A stretch of DNA of 64,000 nucleotides, taken from NCBI RefSeq assembly GCF_014200045.1, contig NZ_JACHOV010000006.1, positions 124,001 to 188,000 of the forward strand, in the 5' to 3' direction. The notes under the pieces are model-generated. The model made no database searches. It was not told the origin of the DNA and saw only the letters and a program-made list of their open reading frames with translations. Below, piece by piece: positions 17,943-25,493 of this stretch. Origin of the DNA: Rhizorhapis suberifaciens (GTDB taxonomy: Bacteria; Pseudomonadota; Alphaproteobacteria; Sphingomonadales; Sphingomonadaceae). The translations under genes and the position numbers were made by a program. The number at the start of each line of letters is the position of its first letter. Position 1 is the stretch's first letter.

Positions 17943-19220
17943 ATGGACGCCAACAGCGAAGGCGAGGCCCACAAGAAAGGCCCACTAGACGGCATCACCG
18001 TGCTCGACTTCTCCCGCGTGTTGGCGGGTCCCTACTGCACCATGATCCTGGCCGACCTTGGCGCTCGCGTGATCAAGATCGAGAAGTTCGGCACGGGTGA
18101 TGATACCCGTGCCTTTGGCCCCTTCGTCGAAGGTGGCGAGTCCGCTTACTTCATGTGCTTCAATCGCGGCAAGGAGAGCATCGTCCTCGACATCAAGTCG
18201 CCCCGCGATCGGGAACTGCTCGAGCGCCTGCTCGATGTCTCCGACGTTGTCGTCGAGAACTTCCGTCCAGGCGTGATGGACCGATTGGGCTATGGGGCCG
18301 AGCGCCTCGCCAAGACCCACCCGCACATTGTCTATGCGTCCATTTCCGGCTTTGGCCATACCGGGCCGTTCAGTGATCTGCCTGGCTACGACATGGTGGT
18401 TCAGGCGATGGGCGGGGTGATGAGCGTAACGGGCTGGCCTGATAGCCCGCCCGCCCGCGTCGGCACCAGCTTTGGCGATCTAGGCGCGGCCTTGTTCGCC
18501 ACCGTCGGCATTGTCTCGTCGCTGTACAAGCGGACACGCGACGCCCAGGGAAGCCGTGTCGATATAGGCATGCTCGACTGCCAGGCGGCCCTGATGGAGA
18601 CGGCGCTGGCGCGCTATGACGTCGAAGGAGTGGTGCCTGGTCGCACGGGTGACAGCCACCCGTCGCTCGCGCCCTTCGAGAGCTTCCAGGCGAGCGACGC
18701 CAGGTTCATCATCGCAACGGGCAACGACACGTTGTTCATGCTCATGGCGGACGCGCTCGATGCGCCGCAACTCGCGCTCGACCCGCAATTCATCACCAAC
18801 GATCTGCGCTGCCGGAATCGGCCGGCGATGGTGAAGGCGATCGAGGCCATTACCGTCGGCAAGCCCGTGGCGCACTGGATCGACAGGCTCAACGAGGCGG
18901 GCGTGCCTTGCTCAGCCATCAACACGATCGACAAGCTGTTCGACCACCCCCAGCTTGGCGCGCGCAACATGATTATCCAGGTCACGGGGCAGTCGGGCCG
19001 TCCCGTGCGAACGGCCGGCAATCCGATCCGGATTGGCGATGCCGAGAACGACATCGGCACCCCTATTGCGGCACCCGGATTGAACCAGCATCGTGAAGCC
19101 ATTCTCAGAGAGCTTCTTGGCGACGACTGGGCCTACGGGAGCCCAGCAAATGAAGGCGATGAACTCGTACCCGCGACCCTCGACATCTACGGCGTACCTC
19201 CGCTTGAGGCAGCCGAGTGA
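17943..19220 (+). CDS. CaiB/BaiF-family (class III) CoA-transferase, AcuN-like by context
   Basis: 425 aa from the ATG at 17943, preceded by AGGAGA; a longer upstream frame overlapping the dehydrogenase gene lacks such support. The N-terminus [11 protein letters not shown], then [14 protein letters not shown] and [10 protein letters not shown], is the canonical family pattern. The catalytic Asp is in F-G-D-L-G-A-A near residue 180. It moves CoA between carboxylic acids without ATP. Between an MmsA-type enzyme and a hydratase it most likely activates acrylate or 3-hydroxypropionate, as AcuN does. Its stop codon is embedded in the next gene's upstream region, so cotranscription is likely. Confidence 0.9.
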   Translation: MDANSEGEAHKKGPLDGITVLDFSRVLAGPYCTMILADLGARVIKIEKFGTGDDTRAFGPFVEGGESAYFMCFNRGKESIVLDIKSPRDRELLERLLDVSDVVVENFRPGVMDRLGYGAERLAKTHPHIVYASISGFGHTGPFSDLPGYDMVVQAMGGVMSVTGWPDSPPARVGTSFGDLGAALFATVGIVSSLYKRTRDAQGSRVDIGMLDCQAALMETALARYDVEGVVPGRTGDSHPSLAPFESFQASDARFIIATGNDTLFMLMADALDAPQLALDPQFITNDLRCRNRPAMVKAIEAITVGKPVAHWIDRLNEAGVPCSAINTIDKLFDHPQLGARNMIIQVTGQSGRPVRTAGNPIRIGDAENDIGTPIAAPGLNQHREAILRELLGDDWAYGSPANEGDELVPATLDIYGVPPLEAAE

Positions 19221-19261
19221 TGAGCGACGCCAATCCACCAGAGATCCCGGAAGGAAATAGC

Positions 19262-20110
19262 ATGTCCGCGAAAATAACCTCGATGCGCGCACCGTCCCCC
19301 ACCTCCAGCGCGGAGGCGAAGCCCGCCGGGAAATCGGAAAAGCCGGAGACCATCCTGGTCGAGCGCCGCGACCGTGTCGGCCTCATCACGCTCAATCGTC
19401 CGCGCAGCCTTAACGCGCTCAATCGCCAGCTGGCGGACGAGGTGCTGGCCGCCTTGAATGCCTTCGACGCGGACGAGCGGATCGGCGCCATCGTGATCAC
19501 CGGTTCGCCTCGGGCATTCGCGGCGGGTGCCGACATTGCCGAGATGGCCGAAAAGACCTTCGCCGAATTCTACGCGGATGACTTCCTCGCCGCCTGGGAT
19601 GAGGTCCCGCTGATTGGCAAGCCCATTATTGCGGCCGTCGGCGGCTTCGCGCTCGGCGGCGGCTGCGAGCTCGCGCTTCTATGCGACTTCATCATCGCCG
19701 CGGAAGACGCCCAGTTCGGCCAGCCCGAAATCAAGCTCGGCATTCTGCCCGGCATTGGTGGTTCCCAGCGCCTCGCCCGCGCCGTCGGCAAATCCATGAC
19801 GATGGACATGGTGCTCACTGGCCGCACCATTGGCGCACAAGAGGCCAAGGCTATCGGCCTGGTTGCCCGCGTCGTTCCGGCGACGGACCTGCTCCAGATC
19901 GCGCTGGAGGCCGCTCATACGATCGCCGCCTACAACGCCCCGGCCGTTAAAATGGCAAAAGAGGCGGTGAATAGGGCATTCGAGAGCCCGTTGTCCGAAG
20001 GGTTGCGCCACGAACGGCTGCTCTTCCAGGCGGCTTTCGCCACGGAGGGCCAGAAAGAAGGCATGAACGCCTTTGTCAACAAGCGCGCGCCTGTCTTCCG
20101 CAACCGATGA
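19262..20110 (+). CDS. Enoyl-CoA hydratase/isomerase family protein, AcuK-like by context
   Basis: A crotonase-fold protein of 282 aa from the ATG at 19262, which has AAGGAAAT in front; ATG 19220 is a weaker alternative start. Oxyanion-hole segments are [11 protein letters not shown] and [10 protein letters not shown]. The two catalytic Glu are in G-G-C-E-L and F-G-Q-P-E-I-K-L-G, so it should be an active hydratase. The N-terminal ~33 residues are a Ser/Ala/Lys-rich extension. In this operon it probably interconverts acrylyl-CoA and 3-hydroxypropionyl-CoA. The GMC gene starts 36 bp downstream. Confidence 0.92.
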   Translation: MSAKITSMRAPSPTSSAEAKPAGKSEKPETILVERRDRVGLITLNRPRSLNALNRQLADEVLAALNAFDADERIGAIVITGSPRAFAAGADIAEMAEKTFAEFYADDFLAAWDEVPLIGKPIIAAVGGFALGGGCELALLCDFIIAAEDAQFGQPEIKLGILPGIGGSQRLARAVGKSMTMDMVLTGRTIGAQEAKAIGLVARVVPATDLLQIALEAAHTIAAYNAPAVKMAKEAVNRAFESPLSEGLRHERLLFQAAFATEGQKEGMNAFVNKRAPVFRNR

Positions 20111-20146
20111 CCTCCGCCATTAGCGCTATCAGATAGGAAGTCTGCG

Positions 20147-21844
20147 GTGACCGAAGACGTCAAGCTTCTCCACGAAGAATATGATTACATCGTGGTCGGT
20201 GCGGGGTCCGCAGGCTGCGTGGTTGCGAACCGCCTCTCGGCTGATCCGAACATACGGGTGTTGCTGCTGGAAGCAGGCGGACGGGACGATTGGATCTGGT
20301 TTCATGTTCCTGTTGGCTATCTTTTTGCCATCGGCAACCCCCGTTCGGACTGGATGTTCGAGACCGAGAATGAGGCCGGGCTCAACGGGCGCAGCCTGAA
20401 ATATCCCCGTGGGAAGGTGATCGGCGGTTCATCAGCCATCAACGCGATGATCTCTATGCGCGGGCAAGCTGAGGATTATGATCACTGGCGTGAACTCGGC
20501 CTCGCAGGGTGGGGCTGGGAGGATGTGGCGCCGGTCTTTCGCCGGCTCGACAATCATTTTCTTGGCGAGACCGAGCACCATGGCGTGAGCGGCGAATGGC
20601 GCGTCGAGGAGCCTCGGCTCAAATGGGCCGTGCTTGATGCCGTGGCGCAGGCTGCGACGGAGATGGATATTCCTGCGACGAAGGATTTCAACACCGGCAA
20701 TAACAGCGGTGTGGGCTATTTCCACGTCAATCAGAAACGGGGCGTACGCTGGTCATCGGCGCGCGGATTCCTGAAGCCCGCATTGAAGCGCCAGAACCTG
20801 CACCTCAGGACCGGTGTTAGCGTGGATCGGGTGCTGTTTGATGGCCGACGCGCAGTAGGCGTCCGCTTCCGTGAGCAAGGACAGGCCGTCGAGGTGCGGA
20901 CGAAGGGGGAGGTCATTCTGTCGGCAGGGGCGCTCGGGTCCGCCCAGCTCCTGCAGCTGTCAGGCGTGGGACCCTCAGAGTGGCTGTCCGAATGCGGCAT
21001 CGACACCGTACTCCACAAACCAGGCGTCGGGCGTAACCTTCAGGACCATCTGCAGCAGCGTGCGATTTACAAGGTCCACGGCATCAAGACGCTGAACGAG
21101 ACCTATCATTCGTTGGTCCGACGCGCCCTCATGGGCCTGGAATATGCCTTCTTTCAGCGCGGACCTCTCACCATGGCGCCGTCGCAGCTCGGGATTTTCA
21201 CGACCTCCTCTTCCGAGCACGAACGTGCGAACATCCAGTTCCACGTCCAGCCCTTGTCGCTCGACAAGTTCGGTGACCCGCTCCACCGCTTCCCGGCGAT
21301 CACCGTTTCGGCCTGTAATCTGCGCCCAACCTCGCGCGGCGTTGTGCGGCTGCGTTCGCGCGATCCCGCAGCGAAGCCGATCATAGCCCCAAACTATCTT
21401 TCGACCGACGAAGATCGCCGCGTGGCCGCCGACGCCATTCGCGTTACACGCCGTCTTATGCGTCAGGAAGCGCTGCGCCCATATCGACCGGAAGAATATC
21501 TTCCCGGGCCCGAAATCGGCGACGACGAAACCTCGTTGGCCAAGGCCGCCGGCGATATCGGCACCACCATCTTCCATCCTGTTGGCACGGCAAGGATGGG
21601 CCTCCCTTCCGATCCGATGGCGGTGGTCGACAAGCGCCTGCGCGTAATCGGTCTCGAAGGACTACGGATCATCGATGCCTCCATCATGCCGACCATTACC
21701 TCGGGAAACACCAATACGCCGACCATCATGATAGCTGACAAAGGCGCGCGCATGGTGATCGAGGATCGTAGGTCGCCAGGCCCTGCCACGACCGTCATGC
21801 CTGAAGGCGCGATGCGCCGGCAACTGGAAACGGAGAAATCGTAA
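20147..21844 (+). CDS. GMC-family FAD-dependent alcohol dehydrogenase, DddA-like by context
   Basis: A 565-aa glucose-methanol-choline oxidoreductase. It has the FAD dinucleotide loop G-A-G-S-A-G-C-V-V-A near residue 19, L-L-E-A-G-G near 40, the GMC signature G-K-V-I-G-G-S-S-A-I-N-A-M near 90, the signature-2 region G-A-L-G-S-A-Q-L-L, and the C-terminal catalytic His in H-P-V-G-T-A-R-M-G with N-T-N-T-P near 540. The start is GTG after AGGAAG. Relatives oxidise choline, polyethylene glycol or long alcohols; DddA of DMSP degraders oxidises 3-hydroxypropionate to malonate semialdehyde. The stop overlaps the next ATG by 1 bp (TAATG). Confidence 0.9.
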   Translation: MTEDVKLLHEEYDYIVVGAGSAGCVVANRLSADPNIRVLLLEAGGRDDWIWFHVPVGYLFAIGNPRSDWMFETENEAGLNGRSLKYPRGKVIGGSSAINAMISMRGQAEDYDHWRELGLAGWGWEDVAPVFRRLDNHFLGETEHHGVSGEWRVEEPRLKWAVLDAVAQAATEMDIPATKDFNTGNNSGVGYFHVNQKRGVRWSSARGFLKPALKRQNLHLRTGVSVDRVLFDGRRAVGVRFREQGQAVEVRTKGEVILSAGALGSAQLLQLSGVGPSEWLSECGIDTVLHKPGVGRNLQDHLQQRAIYKVHGIKTLNETYHSLVRRALMGLEYAFFQRGPLTMAPSQLGIFTTSSSEHERANIQFHVQPLSLDKFGDPLHRFPAITVSACNLRPTSRGVVRLRSRDPAAKPIIAPNYLSTDEDRRVAADAIRVTRRLMRQEALRPYRPEEYLPGPEIGDDETSLAKAAGDIGTTIFHPVGTARMGLPSDPMAVVDKRLRVIGLEGLRIIDASIMPTITSGNTNTPTIMIADKGARMVIEDRRSPGPATTVMPEGAMRRQLETEKS

Positions 21845-22824
21845 TGAGAGCTATCGTAATCGAAAAAAATGATGCGGGGCAGAGCGCTCTTCTCAGGGAG
21901 TTCGATGAGGCCGACCTCATGGATGGCGACGTCACGGTCCGCGTGACCCACTCAAGCCTCAACTACAAGGACGGCCTGGCAATTACGGGCAAGTTGCCAG
22001 TGGTCCGCCGCTTTCCGATGATCCCGGGCATTGATCTTGCCGGAGTGGTCGAAACATCCTCAAATCCCGAGTATAAGGTTGGCGATGCCGTCCTACTCAA
22101 TGGCTGGGGTACAGGCGAGACTCATCTCGGCGCCTTTGCAGAGCGGGCGCGCGTGAAAGGCGAATGGCTGATTCCACTGCCCGAAGGCATAAGCGGCGCC
22201 CAAGCCATGGCTATCGGCACCGCAGGCTACACCGCGATGCTCGCCTTGATGGCGATCGAGCATCAGGGCGTCACACCAAGCTATGGTCCGGTTATCGTTA
22301 CCGGAGCGGCGGGCGGTCTCGGCTCGATCGCTATTGCTCTGCTCGCAAGAGCGGGCTGGCATGTCATCGCCTCCACGGGCCGGGCAAGTGCAACGGACTA
22401 TCTCAAGGAACTCGGCGCGACCGAAATCCTGGATCGTGCGGAACTGGCCGGATCAGGCCAGCCACTCGCCAAGGAGCGTTGGGCCGCGGGCGTTGACTCG
22501 GTCGGATCCACGACGCTTGCAAGCGTCCTTGCGAGCACAAAGTATCGCGGTGCCGTCGCAGCCTGCGGCCTGGCTGGCGGGATGGATCTGCCCTCGTCGG
22601 TGGCGCCGTTCATCTTACGTGGTGTAAGTCTGCTCGGTATCGACTCCGTCATGGCGCCGAAAGCACTTCGCCTGGAAGCCTGGAGACGTCTGGCCCGAGA
22701 GCTTGACCATGAGAAACTCGCCGCCATGACTACGACGGCCGGCATCGAGGACGTTATCCAGCTTGGCCATGAGATTCTGGAAGGTCGAATTCGAGGGCGG
22801 GTCGTGATTTCCATGAGCCATTGA
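21844..22824 (+). CDS. acuI: Acrylyl-CoA reductase family MDR oxidoreductase (AcuI/YhdH type)
   Basis: A 326-aa zinc-independent medium-chain reductase. N-terminus M-R-A-I-V-I-E, S-S-L-N-Y-K-D-G-L-A near 40, P-G-I-D-L-A-G-V-V near 61, the Rossmann loop T-G-A-A-G-G-L-G-S near 155, then the LGA-T-E-I segment and the C-terminal G-R-V-V-I. This arrangement is that of the AcuI/YhdH family, which reduces acrylyl-CoA to propionyl-CoA with NADPH. The gene is coupled to the GMC gene by TAATG and ends the operon. Assignment to the family is firm; the substrate is inferred from family and context. Confidence 0.88.
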   Translation: MRAIVIEKNDAGQSALLREFDEADLMDGDVTVRVTHSSLNYKDGLAITGKLPVVRRFPMIPGIDLAGVVETSSNPEYKVGDAVLLNGWGTGETHLGAFAERARVKGEWLIPLPEGISGAQAMAIGTAGYTAMLALMAIEHQGVTPSYGPVIVTGAAGGLGSIAIALLARAGWHVIASTGRASATDYLKELGATEILDRAELAGSGQPLAKERWAAGVDSVGSTTLASVLASTKYRGAVAACGLAGGMDLPSSVAPFILRGVSLLGIDSVMAPKALRLEAWRRLARELDHEKLAAMTTTAGIEDVIQLGHEILEGRIRGRVVISMSH

Positions 22825-22948
22825 ATATCTGGTCGAAACGGGAGGCGTTTTTCTGGCCAACGCCATGTCCAAAGCGGAGGGCCGGAAGATTGTGGCCAAC
22901 ATGAATATAGCAGCATCCCACGATGAGGCTGTCGGTGATCGCGGACCG

Positions 22949-23041
22949 AGGGACCACACGGTTCGTCTTCAGATCATCGGGGTGGCGGTTATACATTTCT
23001 CACATTACGGATATAGCAAAACGACGGTCTCCGACCTGGCG
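22949..23041 (+). pseudogene. TetR-family regulator relic (N-terminal HTH only)
   Basis: The reading R-D-H-T-V-R-L-Q-I-I-G-V-A-V-I-H-F, then H-Y-G-Y-S-K-T-T-V-S-D-L-A, matches the first two helices and turn of a TetR-type DNA-binding domain. The frame then loses similarity and stops at 23110. The remaining ~150 residues of a TetR protein are missing. It lies in the 340-bp gap between the reductase and the HD-domain gene. The rest of that gap shows nothing else. Confidence 0.55.
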
Positions 23042-23164
23042 TGGCCGCCAAAACATCAAGCCCGGACCACCCGGATGGGACAGACGAAGTGCTTGCAGCA
23101 GCCTTATTAAGTGTATATGCACATAACTTGCAGTTCTAGTCTGCCAGCAAAAAGGAGAGGAATA

Positions 23165-23794
23165 ATGCCTTGGAGCGATGCGAAAACCAGAGAGGCAGTC
23201 GAGGCCGAGTTTGGTCGAATTACCCGACCAGACTTTTCGATGCCGAACGGCAGAACCGAGGATTATAAGATCCTGGAGCCGCACCTCGCAACGTACCAGG
23301 CTGGGCGCGCCGTGCGCATCCTCGCGATGCTCGAGATGTCTGATCAATACGGTATGACGGGATTTCCGGTCTCTCGATTAGAGCACGCACTCCAGACGGC
23401 GACGCTTGCCTTCCAAGCAGGCAAGGATGAGGAATACGTTGTTTGCGCCCTTTTGCATGATTTCGCCGAGAGTCTGGTATTCGACAATCACGCCGAAGTT
23501 GGCGCCGAGCTTCTGAAGCCGTTCATCTCAGAGGCGAACTACTGGATGCTGTATCACCACAGCTTCTTCCAAATGTACCATATGGGTCCGCACATTGGCG
23601 TTCCAAGGGAGATGCGGGAGCAATGGCGTGGGCATCCGCATTTCGAGCGCACGCTTGAGTTTTGCGATAGCTTCGATGCGCTCGCGTTCTGCGCGGGACG
23701 CGAGGCTATGCCCCTCGAGGCTTTCCGGCCGATGGTCGAGCGCGTCACGATGAAGCTTGGCAATACTGCGATCGCGGCGATGATGCCCGACTGA
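23165..23794 (+). CDS. HD-domain protein with PhnZ/MIOX-like diiron ligand pattern
   Basis: 209 aa from the ATG at 23165, which follows AAAGGAGAGGA; the longer frame starting at 23111 is not needed. The order of potential metal ligands is His74 (R-L-E-H-A-L-Q), His98-Asp99 (L-L-H-D-F), His109 (D-N-H-A-E-V-G-A), His131/132 (L-Y-H-H-S) and Asp168 (F-C-D-S-F-D). This is the H-HD-H-H-D arrangement of mixed-valent diiron HD oxygenases such as PhnZ and myo-inositol oxygenase, and it also occurs in some HD phosphohydrolases. It is not in an obvious operon. The substrate is unknown; an oxidative C-C or C-P cleavage is possible. Confidence 0.75.
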   Translation: MPWSDAKTREAVEAEFGRITRPDFSMPNGRTEDYKILEPHLATYQAGRAVRILAMLEMSDQYGMTGFPVSRLEHALQTATLAFQAGKDEEYVVCALLHDFAESLVFDNHAEVGAELLKPFISEANYWMLYHHSFFQMYHMGPHIGVPREMREQWRGHPHFERTLEFCDSFDALAFCAGREAMPLEAFRPMVERVTMKLGNTAIAAMMPD

Positions 23795-23825
23795 GTTGCG
23801 GGCTAGGGGGGGCGCCACCTCGAGA

Positions 23826-24097
23826 TCAGTGGCCGGTGAACGAAAAGGTCGGGCGGGGCCTCTGCTCGAGGAACGCCTCGACCGAAGCGGGCAGCGCGAC
23901 TTTCACGTCTTCCGTGTCGAACAGCGGCATCGCTATGTCGAACATTGCATCGTCTGCAGCTGCGTTGCCGCCGGCGGCCCAGATCCGCAGCAGGCCTTGT
24001 GCGCGCCGTGCGCCCGTGTCGCACCGACGGCCACGGACTGGGCGAAGGCAACGTCATAGCCACGTCCAATGATGCGGTGAACCTTGGGGATTCGCGC
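23826..24097 (-). pseudogene. Enoyl-CoA hydratase-like C-terminal relic, frameshifted
   Basis: Read leftward from 24097, one frame gives R-I-P-K-V-H-R-I-I-G-R-G-Y-D-V-A-F-A-Q-S and continues to A-H-G-A-H-K-A. A one-base shift then leads to L-L-R-I-W-A-A-G-G-N and on to F-L-E-Q-R-P-R-P-T-F-S-F-T-G-H and a stop (TCA at 23826-23828 on the + strand). The tail is typical of a crotonase family. The N-terminal two thirds are missing, replaced by an IS66 relic. Decay after transposition is likely. Confidence 0.65.
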
Positions 24098-24165
24098 CAA
24101 CCGCAACGGTCAGGATCCTGTATGCGCCCCGGACGCACCTCATCGGGGAACAGATCGCAGTTTGT

Positions 24166-24317
24166 TTGCTGGAAGCACTTCTGGTGGAGCGCGACGCCGC
24201 TCTCGCAGATGCCCGCGCCGAGCTTACCGCACGCGACCTGCTGATCGAGACATTGCGCGTTCAGATCGCCCGAAGCGGATGCCGTTCGGCAAGTCATCCG
24301 AGAAGCTTACCCTTCCC
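24166..24317 (+). mobile_element. IS66-family transposase (TnpC) N-terminal relic
   Basis: L-V-E-R-D-A-A-L-A-D-A-R-A-E-L, I-E-T-L-R-V-Q-I-A, then after a frame change K-R-M-P-F-G-K-S-S-E-K-L. These are the coiled-coil and conserved R-x-x-F-G-x-x-S-E motifs at the start of IS66 TnpC. It breaks off at the 3' end of the neighbouring hydrolase gene. A further IS66 fragment in the same orientation lies at about 30490-30640. Confidence 0.7.
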
Positions 24318-24319
24318 GG

Positions 24320-25156
24320 TTATTCGCAAATCTGGCGAAGCGATCCTATTCCCTCGACGGTGCTGATGACTTCATCGCCCGGTCTCAGAAAGATTTTCGG
24401 GTTCCGAGCCCCGCCGACCCCGCTGGGGGTGCCCGTGAATATGATGTCGCCCGGGAGCAAGGTGCAGACCTGTGACAGCCGACTGACGAGTTCAGAAAGA
24501 GAAAAAATTAGACTCGACGTCCGGGACGATTGCATCGTCTCGCCGTTGATCTCGCAACGGATCGCCAAATCGTCAGGATTTCCAATTTCATCGAGCGAAA
24601 CCAGCCAAGGACCGACTGGGCCGAAACCAGGAAATGATTTGGCCAATGAAAACTGCGGCATAGCGCCCGCAGCCTGGACGACGCGCTCGGAATAATCCTG
24701 GCCAACGGACAGGCCGGCAACATGCCCCAATGCGTCATCAACACCGACTGCAATGGCCTCTTTCCCGATCACCGCGACCAATTCAACTTCCCAATCGACA
24801 TTCGCAGAAGGCAATTTCAACCGCGTTTCAGGCCCTGTGATGCACGTCCGGAACTTCGTGAAAACAACCGGGGAGTTCGGTGTTTCCGTGACGCCAGACT
24901 CCATGGCATGATCGAGATAATTGAGACCAATTGCGAAAATTTGGGCAGGACTTGGCGACGGACAACCAAGAAGCGAATAATCCAATGCCTTTGCCGGCGC
25001 CTGCGGGATGTCCTTTGCCCAAGCAGAAAACTTCTTCCAATTCTGGAAGGCCCCCGCGGGATCAGCCGAAAATTGACCACCGCTCGCCTCCTCGACATCC
25101 ACAACGCCACCTTCCACAATCAAGGCCGCTCTATTGTCGAAATTCGCGAAACGCAT
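24320..25156 (-). CDS. Fumarylacetoacetate hydrolase (FAH) family protein
   Basis: A 278-aa member of the FAH superfamily, which hydrolyses or isomerises beta-diketo or oxalocrotonate-type acids with a divalent metal. The domain starts at I-F-A-I-G-L-N-Y near residue 73. Metal ligands are D-W-E-V-E-L (two Glu near 124-126) and G-Q-D-Y-S-E-R (Asp near 153). Conserved K-S-F-x-x-F-x-P-x-G-P and T-G-T-P-S-G-V-G follow. Sphingomonads use such an enzyme (LRA6) for 2,4-diketo-3-deoxyrhamnonate, which would fit module A, but many other substrates exist. It reads away from the TonB receptor gene in the same orientation, 337 bp apart. Confidence 0.88.
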   Translation of the reverse strand: MRFANFDNRAALIVEGGVVDVEEASGGQFSADPAGAFQNWKKFSAWAKDIPQAPAKALDYSLLGCPSPSPAQIFAIGLNYLDHAMESGVTETPNSPVVFTKFRTCITGPETRLKLPSANVDWEVELVAVIGKEAIAVGVDDALGHVAGLSVGQDYSERVVQAAGAMPQFSLAKSFPGFGPVGPWLVSLDEIGNPDDLAIRCEINGETMQSSRTSSLIFSLSELVSRLSQVCTLLPGDIIFTGTPSGVGGARNPKIFLRPGDEVISTVEGIGSLRQICE

Positions 25157-25493
25157 TGTAATATTTCATTCCCGAGCACCGGTGCCGAAGCAAAGATATA
25201 AGCGAGGACGGGCGGACATCACCATCAGAATGGCCGCCCGACCGAGATGCCACAGGTCCGGATGCGCCCGGAAATGCAGGCAGCGCCGTCCACAAAGAGC
25301 AGGGCAGCAGGAGAGGAGCTGGCGCTGTGGTTGCTACGCCGCGCAGGTGGATCGGGCGGAGCCAGCGCACTAAGCGCCGGCCTCGCCCATACCGACATTC
25401 CGACGACAGGTACTCCAAACGCGGATCGCACAACAGCGCCTCGAAGATGGACGCTTTTTCAATCGCGAATCCCTCAGCGGGCACTCCTCTAAT
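25157..25493. other. 337-bp gap between the FAH gene and the TonB receptor gene
   Basis: No convincing gene. A minus-strand frame (25131-25484) contains E-K-A-S-I-F-E-A-L-L-C-D-P, faintly like a crotonase C-terminal segment, but the rest does not hold. The half next to 25157 should contain the promoter of the FAH-family gene. None of the paired TCGA motifs found upstream of the neighbouring genes is present. Confidence 0.35.

Noticed and set aside
16568-17998. 476-aa open frame antisense to the MmsA-type gene
   Set aside because: Same reasoning: shadow of a conserved gene.
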